64,000 bases of DNA from Coriaria nepalensis. Taxonomy: Eukaryota; Streptophyta; Magnoliopsida; Cucurbitales; Coriariaceae. How positions within the stretch are numbered: position 1 is the stretch's first letter; each line of letters opens with the position of its first letter. The stretch spans positions 8,458,001 to 8,522,000 of the forward strand of contig CP114496.1 of the NCBI GenBank assembly GCA_027186245.1, in the 5' to 3' direction. This document shows, one piece after another, positions 23,701 to 36,752 of the stretch. Under the pieces are notes generated by a model. The model saw only the letters and a list, made by a program, of their open reading frames with translations. It made no database searches and was not told the DNA's origin. The position numbers were made by a program, and so were the translations under genes.

Positions 23701-25968
23701 TAATTGTACAATATTTTGATGTTTACTGTTAGGCTAGAATCATTTGAAATCCTGAAGCGATACAAACCACGGACAAGCATCTTCCCTAGCATTCTTGATT
23801 ATACAGATTGCCCTTATTCCTGGCCTTTTTGTCGTCAACCACTATATGCCGGTGCCATGCCCGTTCTTTTTAATGCTACTATTTTAAATGGATTGGGTTC
23901 AATTGGGTATGTTGAAAGTCCGCCAACATGGCATCCTCGCCATGAGGAGGGAAATCTTCTCAGTATTCATTTCACTTATTCCAAAGTGATATGGCCTTGG
24001 ACTGGCTATTTAGCTCTTCACATGCAGATTAAGGAAGAAGGTGCTCAGTTTTCTGGAGACATTGAAGGCAATGTAACTCTGAGGGTTTACTCTCCTCCCG
24101 CTCGAGGAGAACAAAACAATCGTGTTAGTACCTGTGTGCTTCAGTTGAAGATAAAAGTTGTTCCAACTCCTCCAAGATCAAAACGAGTTTTGTGGGACCA
24201 GTTTCACAGTATTAAATACCCTCCTGGCTATATCCCAAGAGACTCTTTGGACGTGCGAAATGACATTCTAGACTGGCATGGAGATCATCTTCATACGAAT
24301 TACCACATTATGTTTAACATGCTAAGAGATGCTGGATACTATGTGGAAACTCTTGGTTCTCCTTTAACCTGCTTTGATGCTCGTCAATATGGGACACTCA
24401 TGTTGGTGGATCTTGAAGATGAATACTTTGAAGAGGAGATTGAAAAGTTGAGGGATGATGTCATAAATAATGGATTGGGAGTGGCTGTGTTTGCAGAGTG
24501 GTATAATGTAGATACTATGGTGAAGATGAGATTCTTTGATGATAATACAAGGAGTTGGTGGACCCCAGTTACTGGAGGTGCAAATATTCCGGCACTAAAT
24601 GTTCTCTTGGCCCCATTTGGTATTGCTTTTGGAGACAAAATTCTCAATGGTGATTTTTCTATTGATGGTGAGCATAGTCGATATGCTTCCGGAACTGATA
24701 TTGTCAGGTTTCCTCAAGGTGGTTATGTGCACAGCTTCCCTTTCCTGGATAGCTCGGAGAGTGGGGCCACCCAGAGTGTACTGACTTCTAACACACCCAA
24801 GGTGAGCAAACAAATCTCCTCCTTGTCTACTTTTTACTAATTGTAAAAAATGAAAATCTGACTGGTGGTTTCTGATCTCACTTTTCTAAATAATTTTTTC
24901 ATATAACCTTTGTTGCCTAAAATTTGGTCTACTTTTCACTCAGTTTCTAGACATTTTTATGGAGTCAACATCTTAAAGAAATTGTTGATTTCCTAGTATC
25001 AAGGATACATACAACCTATCAAACATGCGGTTAAGGCAGATTTTATTAGTCTTTTTTGTGGACATTGTAGACTATAAGATTAATTATCTCCTGATTTCAG
25101 GCTGATTCTCCCATTCTTGGCCTTATAACAGCAGCTGAAGGTCGAATCGCAGTCTATGGAGATTCCAACTGTTTAGACGGTAGCCATATGGTAACCAATT
25201 GCTATTGGCTCCTTAAAAAGATCTTAGATTTCACCAGTTCAAATATCAAAGATCCGTTCCTTTTCTCAGAAACGTTCAAACAACAAACCCCCTTGTATCA
25301 AGAAGAGAACCAATTACCATCTCGTAGAACTGATGTTAACTTCTCTATGTATTCAGCTGTTGTCAGAAAAGAATTGATCTGTAGGAGTGACTCCAGATTT
25401 GAAGTATGGGATACTAAGGGATATGGTTTATTGGTTAGGGGAAGAAATAGAAGATTGCCTGGTTATCCTGCCATTGATCTGGGCAGGGGTTTGAATTCTA
25501 CCCCAGACACTTCTAACAGGCATCATCCGAGCTTCAAGTTGAAGAAAAATGGTGATTCTTTTGGAAATAGATACTTGAGCTTGTTTTACGGCGATGAAGT
25601 AAGAAGCCGAAACTATACTTTTACTGTTTGAAACGTAATTCTTAATTCTTTTTTTTTTTTTTTTTCTAACCCTTTCATTGGTTTTCCTTATTACTTGCAG
25701 CATGACATACCCGTGCTAGGTGGTAGTCATTGGCTTATTATTCCAGCGCTAGTTGCTGTAACTGGTCAGTGAAATATATTATTGGTCTTTAGATTTGATC
25801 TGATTTTTTTTAACCCTCTTTAAGTTGTTCTGTCCCACTCGTATTCATTTTGCTCTTTTTTCTTCCTCTTGTTTAGGTCTTTTGCTTTTTATCAGCTATT
25901 GGCGGATTAGGCAGAAACGGCGTAGAAGGAGAAAAGGATCTGGCTCTGCTCGCTTCTCCAATCCATAG
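20786..25968 (+). CDS. S1P: Membrane-bound Site-1 protease (subtilase S8, SBT6.1 type)
   Basis: Ten exons (20786-21373, 21491-21619, 21781-21933, 22283-22399, 23057-23241, 23323-23586, 23733-24801, 25101-25598, 25701-25764, 25877-25968) join in phase to 1052 residues, close to the usual plant S1P length. An N-terminal hydrophobic signal-anchor ([19 protein letters not shown]) precedes a prodomain with [15 protein letters not shown]. The catalytic triad is intact: Asp225 in AIFDTG, His256 in LGHGTFVAG and Ser422 in SGTSVASP, with oxyanion Asn346 in AIGNDGP. A large lumenal region follows, then a single TM ([19 protein letters not shown]) and a basic cytosolic tail rich in Arg. S1P works in the Golgi, cutting membrane bZIP factors, RALF and pectin-methylesterase precursors. 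The start is the first ATG in frame and is followed by the signal sequence. No lesion was seen. Confidence 0.97.
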
Positions 25969-26624
25969 TTTGTCAATTTTTTCCATATAACTTTGCATTT
26001 GCAATTGTTACATACTACCATACCTTTTTGTTTTTCCCTTTCTTTTCACTCTACTTCTTCACTACAATCCCCCCCCCTTTTTTTTTTTTTTTTTTTTCTT
26101 TTTTCTCATTTTTAGCTGTATGAATTTTGTTGTCGGAATAAGAATATTTGGACATAGATTCATGGGAACTAGCTGTATACTTACACAACCGGATCTGTTG
26201 TATTCGATGGGCTTGTTAGCACGAATACTGTTATCGAAATCGCCAATCTCTTCGAGACGAGCAAGTTTATCTTCTAGCAAAAGTAACGAGGGCAGGGAAA
26301 TTCTAACCTCTTCTTGGAATATATATTTAATGAAAAAAGGGGTGATGACATAGGCTGATCCGATTGCCTCGAGCATTTATATATAATTTTTAAATTTTTT
26401 TCTTTTTTTCTGGCCCAAAAAATATAAGGCAATTATTTTTTTTCTTTTAGGTAAAATTAGTTGGCCAACTACATATTTAAGTATTCCTCTTGGTCTTGTA
26501 CTTCCTATTAAAATTTTTGCCAAAAGAAGTGTTAATCACAAATTAAATGCTCAGGCTTGACTGTCCAAAAAATAGAATAAAATAAAGTGGGTTTTTTTTT
26601 CTTTACATTAGCTAAGAACGTTAG
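25969..26624. other. Convergent 3' flanks of S1P and PERK with a coding-like island
   Basis: Contains C and T homopolymers near 26068-26098. On the minus strand about 26376-26178 there is an open stretch including SLPSLLLLEDKLARLEEIGD and NSIRANKPIEYNRSGC, followed by a good GTAAGT donor. I do not recognise it. It may be an exon relic or chance. Confidence 0.35.
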
Positions 26625-29600
26625 CTAAAAATCTGGACTATCTTTCTTCAACGATTTCATCTCCATTTCTCGGGTATTTTGACCCTCACTGCTTGTACCT
26701 GATGGGTACAAACCATACTCGCTGGTTGTTCGGCCACCACTGTATTCACTACTTTGACCGTGCTCCTGGCTCTCGAGTGCTGTTTTCCGGAACTTTTTCA
26801 AGTCCTCATTGTATTGACTAGTGTCATAATCTGAGCTACCATGGGAACTATACATAGAGCTGTGCCCAGGTCTGATTCCTTCGTTAAGATCAGACAGAGA
26901 TGCATCTCCATCAAGAGCCCGAAGCACCTGCTCAATTTGACAAGTAATGGTATAAGACCCGAAGTTCAATTTGAACCCACAAAATTCATTTTAGGCTCAC
27001 AAAATATAACTGAAAGATACTATTCTAAACGCTGGTTTCGTAAACTTCAGTTTAATGAGTCTACCTAAATGGAGACTTACTGAATTATTAGGATCCAAAT
27101 GCAGCCTTTTACACACTGGCTACAATTTGATGTAAGAAGCTACAATTTGATGAAAATAATTATTACCTGGCTCATACGTGGACGGCGCCTGGCAGAATGA
27201 CGGACACAAGCAGCAGCACATGCAACCATTCGAGCCATTTCGTTGTGGTTGTAATTGGGTTGCAGCTTTGGATCAACCAAGATATCAAAGTTTCCATCCT
27301 CCAAAGCTCGAGTTAGCATTGGTCGAGCCTGCAGTGACAAACTAGAGTTTTAGATAATGATAAAATCTTGGAGGGAAGAATTTATAAAGGATGTATGGAA
27401 ATTAAACAGAAATTTGTTTTCATGTACAGAGTAGCTGTGATTTTCTAATGCGTTGGACAATGCAAGTGCTTACCCAATCTACCAAACTATCATCCGTGTA
27501 AATTTGAGTCGCATCAACTGGTCTACGTCCAGTAATCAACTCCAAAAGCATAACCCCAAATGAGAAAACATCTGATTTCTCAGTGAGTTTTCCACTAGAA
27601 GCATATTCTGGAGCCAGATAACTGCACGTGGAGAGTGTGTACAGTCAAAGAAGAAAGAATAAAATCACATAATCTAACTGTGGTAAGGAAGAGAGTTAGT
27701 ACCCGAAAGTTCCCATCACCCTGGTGGAGACATGGGTATTAACATCAGAAGTAATCTTTGCAAGTCCAAAATCAGCAACCTGTCGGACAATATCAAATTT
27801 ATCGACCCAATAGAGAGGAAACACGAAAACGAAAATTAACATTCATAAGCCTGTGGAAATTTCTGTACAAACCAAAATTTTTGGGCATACATGAAAGCCA
27901 GCTCTATTTGTACATTGAGCCAGATGATTAAAGGGCAGCTGTTTATTTGTACATTGCCAAGTTTCCAAACAAGCGAGCCAATTTATTTACTGAACTAAAA
28001 AAACTAGTAACATAGTTTTAACCTTTGCTTCAAACTTGAAATCCAGTAGTATATTTGCTGCTTTGATGTCTCGATGAATAATTTTTGGATGACCTGCACA
28101 TTTTTAGCTTATATAATGTCAACTAAAATACAAATCAAAGTTTTAGTAGTGAAGAAGAACAAAAAAATGTTTTTTTAACAAACAGAAAAAAGACAACTTG
28201 CAGTGAATACTTACAATCTTCGTGAAGGTAAGCCAGTCCTTTTGCGGATCCTAGAGCAATCTTCAACCTCGTGGGCCATTCCATGACAGGCCGTCCTTTT
28301 CCTGCAATGAGATATATACGAGATCTTAATACTTGTAGCACATGAACCGGTATTATACCATATCTAAGGAACCATACTTGTCCTGGTGAGATCTAAATTT
28401 GCTGCCTCAAGGAATCATCTAACTTATTGGAAAATGTCTATTTTCAAGAACAACTTTCATGTGAAAGCTTTCTACTCACTAAAAGAAAAAGAAACCAACT
28501 TACCATGTAAATGGAACTCCATAGTATTGTTCGGAACAAATTCATAAACAAGCAATCTCTGAGAACCAGTAATGCAATATCCAACCAAAGAAACAAGATG
28601 TTTATGATGCACTCGGCTAATAATCTCAATTTCTGCCTGGAATTCCCGTTCCCCCTGCCCACTTCCAGCCTTCAATTGCTTCACTGCTACTTCCTTTCCA
28701 TTCGGAAGAACACCTCTATGAACATATCCAAACCCACCTTGTCCTAAGAGATTAGCATCCGAGAATCCATCAGTTGCCATGGCTAACTCCTCATAAGTAA
28801 AAGTACTCTTTGCAAAACCAAAGGAATAGCTATGTGGAGGAGGAGGAGGAGGAGGGAGAGGATTTGTGGACCCGGAATAGTTACCAGAACCTCCACTACT
28901 ACTCACATAGGCTGGAGGTTGAGGTGTATTATTGTTATACAAGTTCATGGGTGAGTGAGGTGGCCTTGATGCAATTGCAGGCGGAGGAGATGGCTTAGGC
29001 ATCATTCCTATAACAGGATCTGGGGGAGGAGGAGCATTATGATGCCAATGTTGTGGCGGGCCTTGGTAAGGGTCAACTGCAAATTCACCAATGAACACTA
29101 GAAATTGAGCCGTGATCATAAGAATTTTTCAGAGAAATGACTCAAGGATATATAGTTATTAAAGAAGACATGTAATTTCTACACAGTGGAATTAAATTGG
29201 CTTCATCTATTAAGAGTCGATGAGGAATTTATGATCTGTACACTAAAAGAAAAATGCTAAATCAGAATCTAAGAGCAAATTAGGACAAAGGAGCAAAATC
29301 TACATCTATATGCAATAAACTACTAAATTCATATATGAAAGCTGTAATCTAATTTAGACAAAAACTGCGAAAAAAAAATGTAGAAAATCTCACCTTTAGT
29401 ACCAGGTGGTGGTGGAGGAGGAGGCACATAGTAAGATTCTTCATCGTGTCTCCTCCTCTTCTTTTTGCAGCATAAACATAACAGAGACAGAAACAGAAGG
29501 ATTAGAACGCCGCCGATTGCGATTCCGACGACAAGCCCCGTCGAAATTCCGGACGAGGAGGAAGAGGGGGTCAATCCAGCCTTCGGCGGCGGGGGACTCT

Positions 29601-29874
29601 TCGCAAGAGTGGAAGGAGGCGGTGGAGGACTCCGAACCACCGGAGGAGACGGTGATGTCGAAGACGACGGAGGCGGAGGAGATTCCATAGTAGGCGCCGG
29701 CGGAGAGGGAGTGGTAGGAGGAGGTGGTGATGACGATGGAGTAGCTGGAGGCGGCGCCGAAGGAGTGGCTGGAGATGGAGCAGCAGGTGTTACAGGTGGT
29801 GGAGGAGATGTTGCGTTAGTAGACGGCGGTGAGGTCGACGGCACCGGAGACGCCCCCGGAGCAGGGGTCGACAT
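26625..29874 (-). CDS. PERK: Proline-rich extensin-like receptor kinase (PERK)
   Basis: Eight exons (minus order) 29874-29394, 29076-28504, 28301-28215, 28093-28023, 27779-27703, 27621-27474, 27328-27167 and 26927-26625 join in phase to 633 residues. There is no classical signal peptide. Residues 1-110 are a Pro/Ser-rich extensin-like ectodomain with SPPPP runs; TM at about 113-136 ([20 protein letters not shown]); then a basic stop-transfer [13 protein letters not shown] second Pro-rich juxtamembrane part leads to the kinase: [49 protein letters not shown] and GTFGYLAPEY, all intact. The HRD arginine marks an RD kinase. PERKs sit in the plasma membrane and link cell-wall state to signalling. 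The start ATG at 29874 gives the usual MSTPAPG opening. A GA/CT tract lies in the leader near 30020-30067. Confidence 0.96.
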
Positions 29875-29959
29875 TGTTAGAGATATCAAATACGAAAAAT
29901 ATAAAAAAATAAAAAATTCTGAAAAAAATCAAAATATAAAAGAGAAATTTTATTCATAA

Positions 29960-31840
29960 TAGATGAGCCTTCAAATTAAAACTGGTGGAAGGTCAGAGTT
30001 TATCTCTCTAGAAGCCAGAGAGAGAGAGTGAGAAGAGTGTTGCTGTTCGGAGAGAGAGAGAGAGAGTGAGAACACATGGGGAGAAGGAATATTTTTTGTT
30101 TTGGTAACTGGAAAAAGTGAGCTGTCCAGCTCGGACCAAAACCGGGGCCTACACGGCTGGCCCGCAATTTTCTTTCTTTTCCTACACGTTTTTTTCGTTT
30201 ACTTATTATGTTTTTTTTTTTCCTTTAATTTTTTTAATCGGTTTATCCGATTTTATAGGGTCCGATCCGGAAGAAAAGGGTCGATCTTTTTCTTACAGCA
30301 TTAATTTAATTTCGAATTAATTTCTAAGTCTACATTTTATAAAAATATTTTTATTTTATTTTATTTTCTTTATAATGATAGCTGAAAGATATTATCTTTT
30401 AATCTTATTATCAATTTAGTATACAAATTAAAATGTAATATTATGTAAATAATACTATATATATATCCCTATTTAATTATATATTTATACCAAAACCAAA
30501 TCCTTACATATCTAAACATAATAAAGTTAATAACTTTATTATTTCTTACCAAACAACAAGTCATAAGAAAGAGGCAAACAGGTGGATAGCAATACCTTAA
30601 CACCACAACAAGGAGATGACAACAAGTTTTTTTCCAACCAATTTTTTACAATAAAGTTTCAAAATATATATATGCGGTACGGACGATTATTGGCAATTAG
30701 TTGGAATCCGATAATTAGAGCAACTAATTCTAACCGGTCAACCGTCAAAGACTTTTGTTCCTACAAAGAATAAGCCGGTGATTATATTTAGACAAATGGA
30801 CATAGTTATAGTTAACGATTGTCTATGTTGACCGTATCTTAGAAGCTTCCGAGCTATATATATGTGTGTGTCTTTTGTTACAGCTTAAAAAACAAAACTA
30901 GACTAATTATCTGGAGTCAACAAGCGTGTCTAAAAAAACCTACAGTTATGGAGAAATTATATATTATTTTGGGCTGGTTAAAAATATTAATTAATAATTA
31001 TAAAATTAAATTATATGAAATTTATTTTCAAGAAAATTGAGAAAATAGTGAAATATATATTACTCGCATGTGCCGGTCATGATTGAAAATCTATACCCAA
31101 TTCACAAATCGTTGCCAAGTCTAGTCATGTGCGGGTCATGTCTTCCAACTGGTTCTTATTTGTTATGATGAATGCTTGAGAATTGGTATGAATGATGATA
31201 CTGGTGGAGCATGGTGCTGACTTTTTACCGTTCAATCACATTTCCAGAGTCCCAAGTTATTTGCCTTTTCTACCACGCTGATCTTGACGCGACTATTATT
31301 TTAATATGATTTTTATATGATTTTTATATGATTTTTATATGATTTGATAAATATTATTTTATTTATTAAAAATAATATATGAATTGTATTTGCATAAAAA
31401 TTCTCAAATTTTACACTCCCAATGTTTCTGTGATGCCTTGTGCTTGAACCCAATGAAAGAAAGATGATAATTTCATACGATGAAAATTTGTAACCAGAGC
31501 ATTACAGATCAATGAAGATCTTTTTTTCTTTTTCTATATTACATTTTACAAAATTACAATTAGCACCAGCCTTAATCTAAGAGTTCCAATGACAAAAGAA
31601 TAAATAACATCCGTCACTGTATCAAAAAAAAGAAAGGGAAAAAGAAAAGACAAGAAAATCTACATATCTTATGCTTTTAAGTTCGATCTTGTAATCACTG
31701 CTTAGTAGTGACTAGTGAGTTCTAATGAAAGGGATATGGTTCTGTCTTCTCTTCTCTAAGACCAATCCTTAATGACATGAATATTTCTCTTTCCCCTAGT
31801 GTTTGTAAATAGGCTTCATCAATTATGCAGAATATAACTC
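29960..31840. other. PERK leader/promoter and gene-free AT-rich spacer
   Basis: It holds (GA) tracts near 30018-30067, and a short tandem repeat (unit ATATGATTTTT with variants, about four copies) near 31305-31345. I see no supported gene. Confidence 0.55.
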
Positions 31841-34473
31841 TTAAGTGCCCGGAAAGTTATTGCCCGTACTCGAAAGGATTATAAAAGCACAAACAACTGA
31901 GAGTGAAAAAACCGAAACCCATGTAGTCTCCGTGTACATTTCCATTGCATCGGTGAAAGAAAAATGGGTCCGGTTTTCGGCCCAGTTTCGGATCCGGTCT
32001 GCCTCTGCTGCATATAATGCCTTACCCTGAAAAACAAAATAAATAAATTCAGTTCATTAAGAAAACGTTGATAAAAAGGATGATATATTCTTTGGTTCAA
32101 ATGGGTACAATTGAAACTGTACCTGTTCATCAAACCAGCGGCCTCGTCGAACCCAGGCAGTGACTAAGGCTAGTAAGATCCGAGGTGGGGTCAAGTAATT
32201 GATGGATTTTCCACTTCCTTTTACGACCCGCATTCTTGGAACTAATGTTCTGGCAACTGTTTCCGGAAGCTCACAAATTATGTTAAACATCTGCTTATTC
32301 TTTAGAGTCGAGCCACTACACAATGAGCCATAAAAATAGTAGTAAAGAACTAGTTCAATGGAAGGAAAAAAAAAAAAAAACGGATCTTGGGTAGGAAGCT
32401 ATCTATTGAACTTAAAACTTATAACTAAAAAACATTACTAATTAAGCAAACCTAAGTTACCTAAGAAGCAAATCGGTCAGAACCATGCCTGGAGAAGCAG
32501 TATGCATTCCTACTTTGGACCGTTTGCACTCTTTAAAAAGAGAGGCTTGTAGCTGCCTAAGACCACATTTTGTCGAACCATAGCTATACATAGTTTCAAC
32601 AAGAAGCCAGGGAAACAGAGTCAGCATTAACTCAATCACAGTGAAACACAGCACGAGAATAGAACAAGTTTAACAGAAGTTACACGGCAGTTAAAGGGGT
32701 ACTAGACCCTCCGGACCCTGCACCATCCATATTAAATATATGACCTCCTTTCGCTTGGTTTATCATAACCCTCATAGCTTCTCTAGTGCAAAGTACAGAT
32801 CCAACTAGATTTGTAGATACAATCTGCCCAATAAATCATAAACCATAATAACTTAAGAACTCTTATGTGAAAATTAATTGAACTACATATAATGGATTAG
32901 TTACCTGTGTGATATCTTCATCACTGAATTGGAGCAATGGTCTGAACCCCTTATTTGTGCCAGCATTGTTTATCTGTTTTAAGATCGAAGTCTAGATTGA
33001 GAAAATGTTGGAAAAGAGAAAGAAGGATTGAAAAAATATTATAACTTTATATATACTCACCCAAATGTCAATAGTACCAAGTTCATTTATGGCAAACTTG
33101 GCCAATTTCTGAACATCTTCAGGTTCAGAAACATCACATGTAGTTCCAGCCACTTTAGCATGTACTAGGTTTGCCCTAGACATATCGTTTGAGGTTGGTA
33201 TGCCTTCTTTGAGGTTTTCTTCAAGCTCTCTGATAGTTTCAAGCACAGAATCATAACTGCCTTCACAGAACCCAAAAAATTGATGAGTTTGCATGTCATG
33301 AAAAATTCTTTAGCATTTAAAAAGTATGCTTAACAGTATTTCTGAACAGAACCTTCTCGAAGCAATAACCACCCGATCTCCCGAAAGAAGAAATTCCCGA
33401 GCAAGTGCTTTTCCGAGCCCCCTTGTGCTATTTTTCAGACAATGGGATTGAAAATGGGATTTATCAAATACTTCAGAATCTTCTAGAATATACAGAAAAG
33501 GATAAAGATAGGATAGGATGTACCTTCCGGTTATAACGACATTGCGTGGGCCCGCTCGGTAGTGTTCCTCTAAGACCATGTTAGCTCCGATCATAGTTCC
33601 GATGATAACTCCTCCGAGCCAGCTATACCATATGAGTGTGTTCATTTGACTGTCTCCTCCTGTTATCAAAAAAGTTAATTAATATACTTCATTATGAGTT
33701 TTAATCAAGAAGTGCAATAAGAAAATGTTATTTCTTATTTGCTAACCTGATAATTGAAACCCTACTGCAAGTATAACTCCAGTACTCATCATCGTGACAA
33801 TGTATCTTCCGATTTGAATTGCAATCTAACATATACAAAAAGAGAAAAAAGGGTTAAAATACTCAAATTTCATAATAACAACTAAAAATTAAGTCCTAAT
33901 TACTCAACATGAGAATTAATAATATTAACATAAAAGAAAAACATAAAATTTTAGGGTCAATTGACACCTGCTGCTTCAATTAAGCTAAACAGAGTATAGT
34001 CTAGACTCTAGAGTAAAGGTCCTTTTTTTTTCCTTTTCATTTTCTTAGACAAAAACAGTAAAATCCTGTCCTATTGAGCAAATTATTGAACTTTAATTCA
34101 AGTACTTAAAGAGAGAAAAAAAAAACCTTACCGAAGAAAAAACCTCCTCAATTTCAGCAACAGCCTTCCCATACTCAACATCTGAGCCCAACCCACCAAA
34201 AAGGGCAGACCTGAAAGAATTCCAAAACCCAGATTTGTCCCTTTTCTTCAGCTTCACACATTTTTTTCTCTCACTCTCTCGCTCCCCCTCTTTCAAATCC
34301 CCACTCTCCTCCTCACTCCTAAACGACCTGCAGTAGTGTTTCAAGCACAACCCATTACGGCCAGCAGAAGGCAGTACTAAGCCGAACCGGTTGTGCAAAC
34401 CGGGCCGGATGGACGCGGTACTGTTGTGGTGGAAGCTTTGTGGGTATACTAGAAGCTTTGTGACTGTAGCCAT
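31841..34473 (-). CDS. NYC1: Chlorophyll b reductase NYC1 (short-chain dehydrogenase, chloroplast)
   Basis: Ten exons (minus order) 34473-34132, 33825-33747, 33659-33524, 33427-33353, 33256-33061, 32973-32905, 32823-32684, 32583-32461, 32315-32123 and 32026-31841 join in phase to 512 residues. A Ser/Thr/Arg-rich transit peptide precedes two hydrophobic segments (IGRYIVTMMSTGVILAVGFQ and WYSWLGGVIIGTMIGANMV). The SDR core has the NAD(P)-binding TGSTRGLGKA, the NNAG block (INNAGTNKG), the catalytic GAGSGGSS serine and YGSTKCG (YxxxK). A third hydrophobic segment lies near the C-terminus (VFSLSVVCAFIILSS). NYC1 reduces chlorophyll b to 7-hydroxymethyl chlorophyll a in thylakoids during senescence and LHCII breakdown. 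The three membrane segments separate NYC1 from the soluble paralogue NOL. All key residues are present. The gene is head to head with the B3 gene, about 560 bases apart. Confidence 0.96.
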
Positions 34474-35033
34474 AGATCAGAATGGAAGATAGAATTTTGA
34501 GCAGCGGAAAATATCTTTATCAGAAGCGCATTCTAATTGAGTGACTAAGCTTCCAAATTTTCAGGAGGTGTCATTGGATATCTTCTAATGCTCGAGAAGG
34601 TTGTAATAAAAAGTGAAAATATCTAAAGAGAGAGAGAGAGAGAGAGAGAGGAGAGATAGAGTTGGACAATGAGTCGAGGATTGTGACGACCACACGTTAA
34701 GTAAAAGAAGCAAAACCACATCTACTTTCTGAGATATTTTCAATTTTACGTTAGGATAGTGTCGCGTTGTTTCTTCTTGAAGAAAAAACAAGGCACGACT
34801 GGCACATGTTTGTAGCAAGCACAGAACTCAAAACGACATGCCGTTTTGGAAACATATTTGTCTTCTTCAACACCCTACGAGACCCCACGCGGTACTATCA
34901 TCCTGTTTGTTTTTCTGGCGGGTTCGGCAATTTTGAATCCAAAGTTCTCGAAGAAAATAAGGGAAAAAAAGTAAATTGTTTTTTTGGACAAGTAGATCAA
35001 AGAAGCTAGAAACGTTTTTCCCTATAAGGAACA
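34474..35033. promoter_or_regulatory. Shared divergent promoter region of NYC1 and the B3-like gene
   Basis: 560 bases separate the two opposite start codons. It contains a (GA)n tract at about 34626-34651 (CT-rich in the NYC1 direction), the near-palindrome AACGACATGCCGTTTT near 34830-34846, and a CCCTATAAGG TATA-like string near 35019 facing the B3 gene. Function is inferred from position. Confidence 0.45.
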
Positions 35034-35159
35034 ATGGCGGAAATCTGCAAAAGCAGCACTTACGAAGAGATTCTCAAGCAGCGCCTTGAAGAAAACAAGA
35101 AGAGATTTGAGGTGTTTTCCTTCTTCGCATTCTTCTTCCTCCTCCTCTTTTTACTTTTT

Positions 35160-35190
<31 letters not shown>

Positions 35191-36752
35191 GCTGGGGTTT
35201 GAAGGATTTGGGTATTTTAAAAGATATCGAAAAGCTTATCGGAGGTCACAAAATCTCCTGCTCAGAGGTCGTACCAGGTAGAAGAAAAAAAGCTTTGATT
35301 ACCACAGAATCCCTTAGGTTCTGTTCTGATCAGATCAGATACCAATTTCACCTCTAATTTTCCTTTTCTCTGGTGGGCCCACTTCAGCCTCGTATTTCAA
35401 AGAAATCAGAAGGTAGTAGTAATGGCATCTTGGAGCCAATGCGCTCTACTAGAGAACGAAACCCAGTTCAATCTTACAGTGATGACGTCAGTATCTATAT
35501 TCTTTATTTCATCATAAGTTTTTTTTTTTCCCTTTTTTTTTTTTTTTTACTTTGTCATTTATTAGTCAAATGAAAAGTCAGACTACAGAAATAATGCATT
35601 AATCATGGCAAGGAATTCTCGGTCATTATTTGGAAAAATGAATACATATATTATTTTTCTTTTCTCTGCTTCAATTTCAGGCCTACATTGATCTTCCACC
35701 CTTAAGGAGGAGAAAAGGGTCCAAATCTACATTTGGAAGGTGACTTCTTCTTCTTTATTACCTTTTTATTGTCATGGCAATGACTAGTTCTACCTACAAT
35801 AGATGAAGTTAAGAGTAGCTTCCTATGAAGAAAGAGCTCTTTCTATCAAATCTGCAGAAGAGCTACAGAGCAGTCTTTAATCCAGAAAACCGTCTTTCGT
35901 TAAATCCATGGTTCAGTCTCATGTTTACAGTTGCTTCTGGCTGGTAAGATTCTAACAGGACCGTTTCTTAACCTTGCATGTGTATCAACTTTGAGGTTTG
36001 AATTCTCATTCACATAGTTTTTTTATTCCTTTTCTTTTCTTATTTGGTGTCAATGGGGCCTTCCTTCTAAGTTTTGTGAGGAACATTTGCCAAAGACATT
36101 GTTTGATATGGTACTGGAAAATGAAGAAGGGAAAGAGCCTGATGCTGTTTTTCTAGGCAAAAGAGCTGGTCTAAGTGGTGGCTGGAGAGGTTTTGCATTG
36201 GACCATAAGTTGGATGATGGTGATGCTCTGGTTTTTGAATTGATTGAGCCTAATAGGTTTAAGGTAAGATTTCTAAACAGTATTCTTAATATAATATTCA
36301 CAACATATATAGTACTCATATGATCATATCTATTTAACTGCAGATTTACATTTGTAAAGCCTATCCAATATTAAATCGGGTCCATAATGGAAGTGCCAAA
36401 AGGGAATTAAAGATGGGTTCAGAGTTGACTTGAAGATGAATCCCAAGAAATGGCAGAAGAAAGTGGCAGTGATCTGAAAAGTTCTCCTAAGTTACAGGAA
36501 GAAGAGAGAAGAGGAGAAGATTGTGATCATGGATCAAAGGACCAAAACCAAACCGGGAAGCGTGAATTTGGATCAAATAAACTTGAAAAGAAAGATGAAT
36601 CTGAATCAAATGAACTTGAGAAGAAGGATGAATGTGACGGGATTAATGAACAGAGGAAGATTGATGAGGTAGTAAATGAAAATGAAAAGAAGATTGAGGC
36701 TTGTAAGCCTCGGAAGCAATGTGCTGAGAGGCTCCTAAGGAGGAAGGTCTAG
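35034..36752 (+). pseudogene. B3-domain protein gene (At5g42700/At3g19184-like), damaged
   Basis: Exons: 35034-35111 (MAEICKSSTYEEILKQRLEE), 35205-35267, 35388-35486, 35681-35739, 35814-35943, about 36057-36263 and 36344 onward. The B3 domain reads SFVKSMVQSHVYSCFWL, then GLPSKFCEEHLPKTLFDMVL and KRAGLSGGWRGFALDHKLDD, GDALVFELIEP, RFKIYIC: a plant-specific B3 fold that binds DNA. There are three lesions. In exon 5 an in-frame TAA at 35878-35880 replaces a codon that is normally Glu, before the B3 domain. The acceptor of the next exon reads CAATGG before GGCCTT, with no AG at the right place. After 36344 the frame closes at TGA 36431-36433 while an acidic Lys/Glu-rich frame continues one register over to 36752. 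The surviving product would be about 120 residues without B3. It may be a young pseudogene or, less likely, consensus errors. Confidence 0.82.

Noticed and set aside
29406..29959. Plus-strand Gly/Glu-rich ORFs across the PERK first exon
   Set aside because: They are antisense readings of proline codons in the PERK ectodomain.
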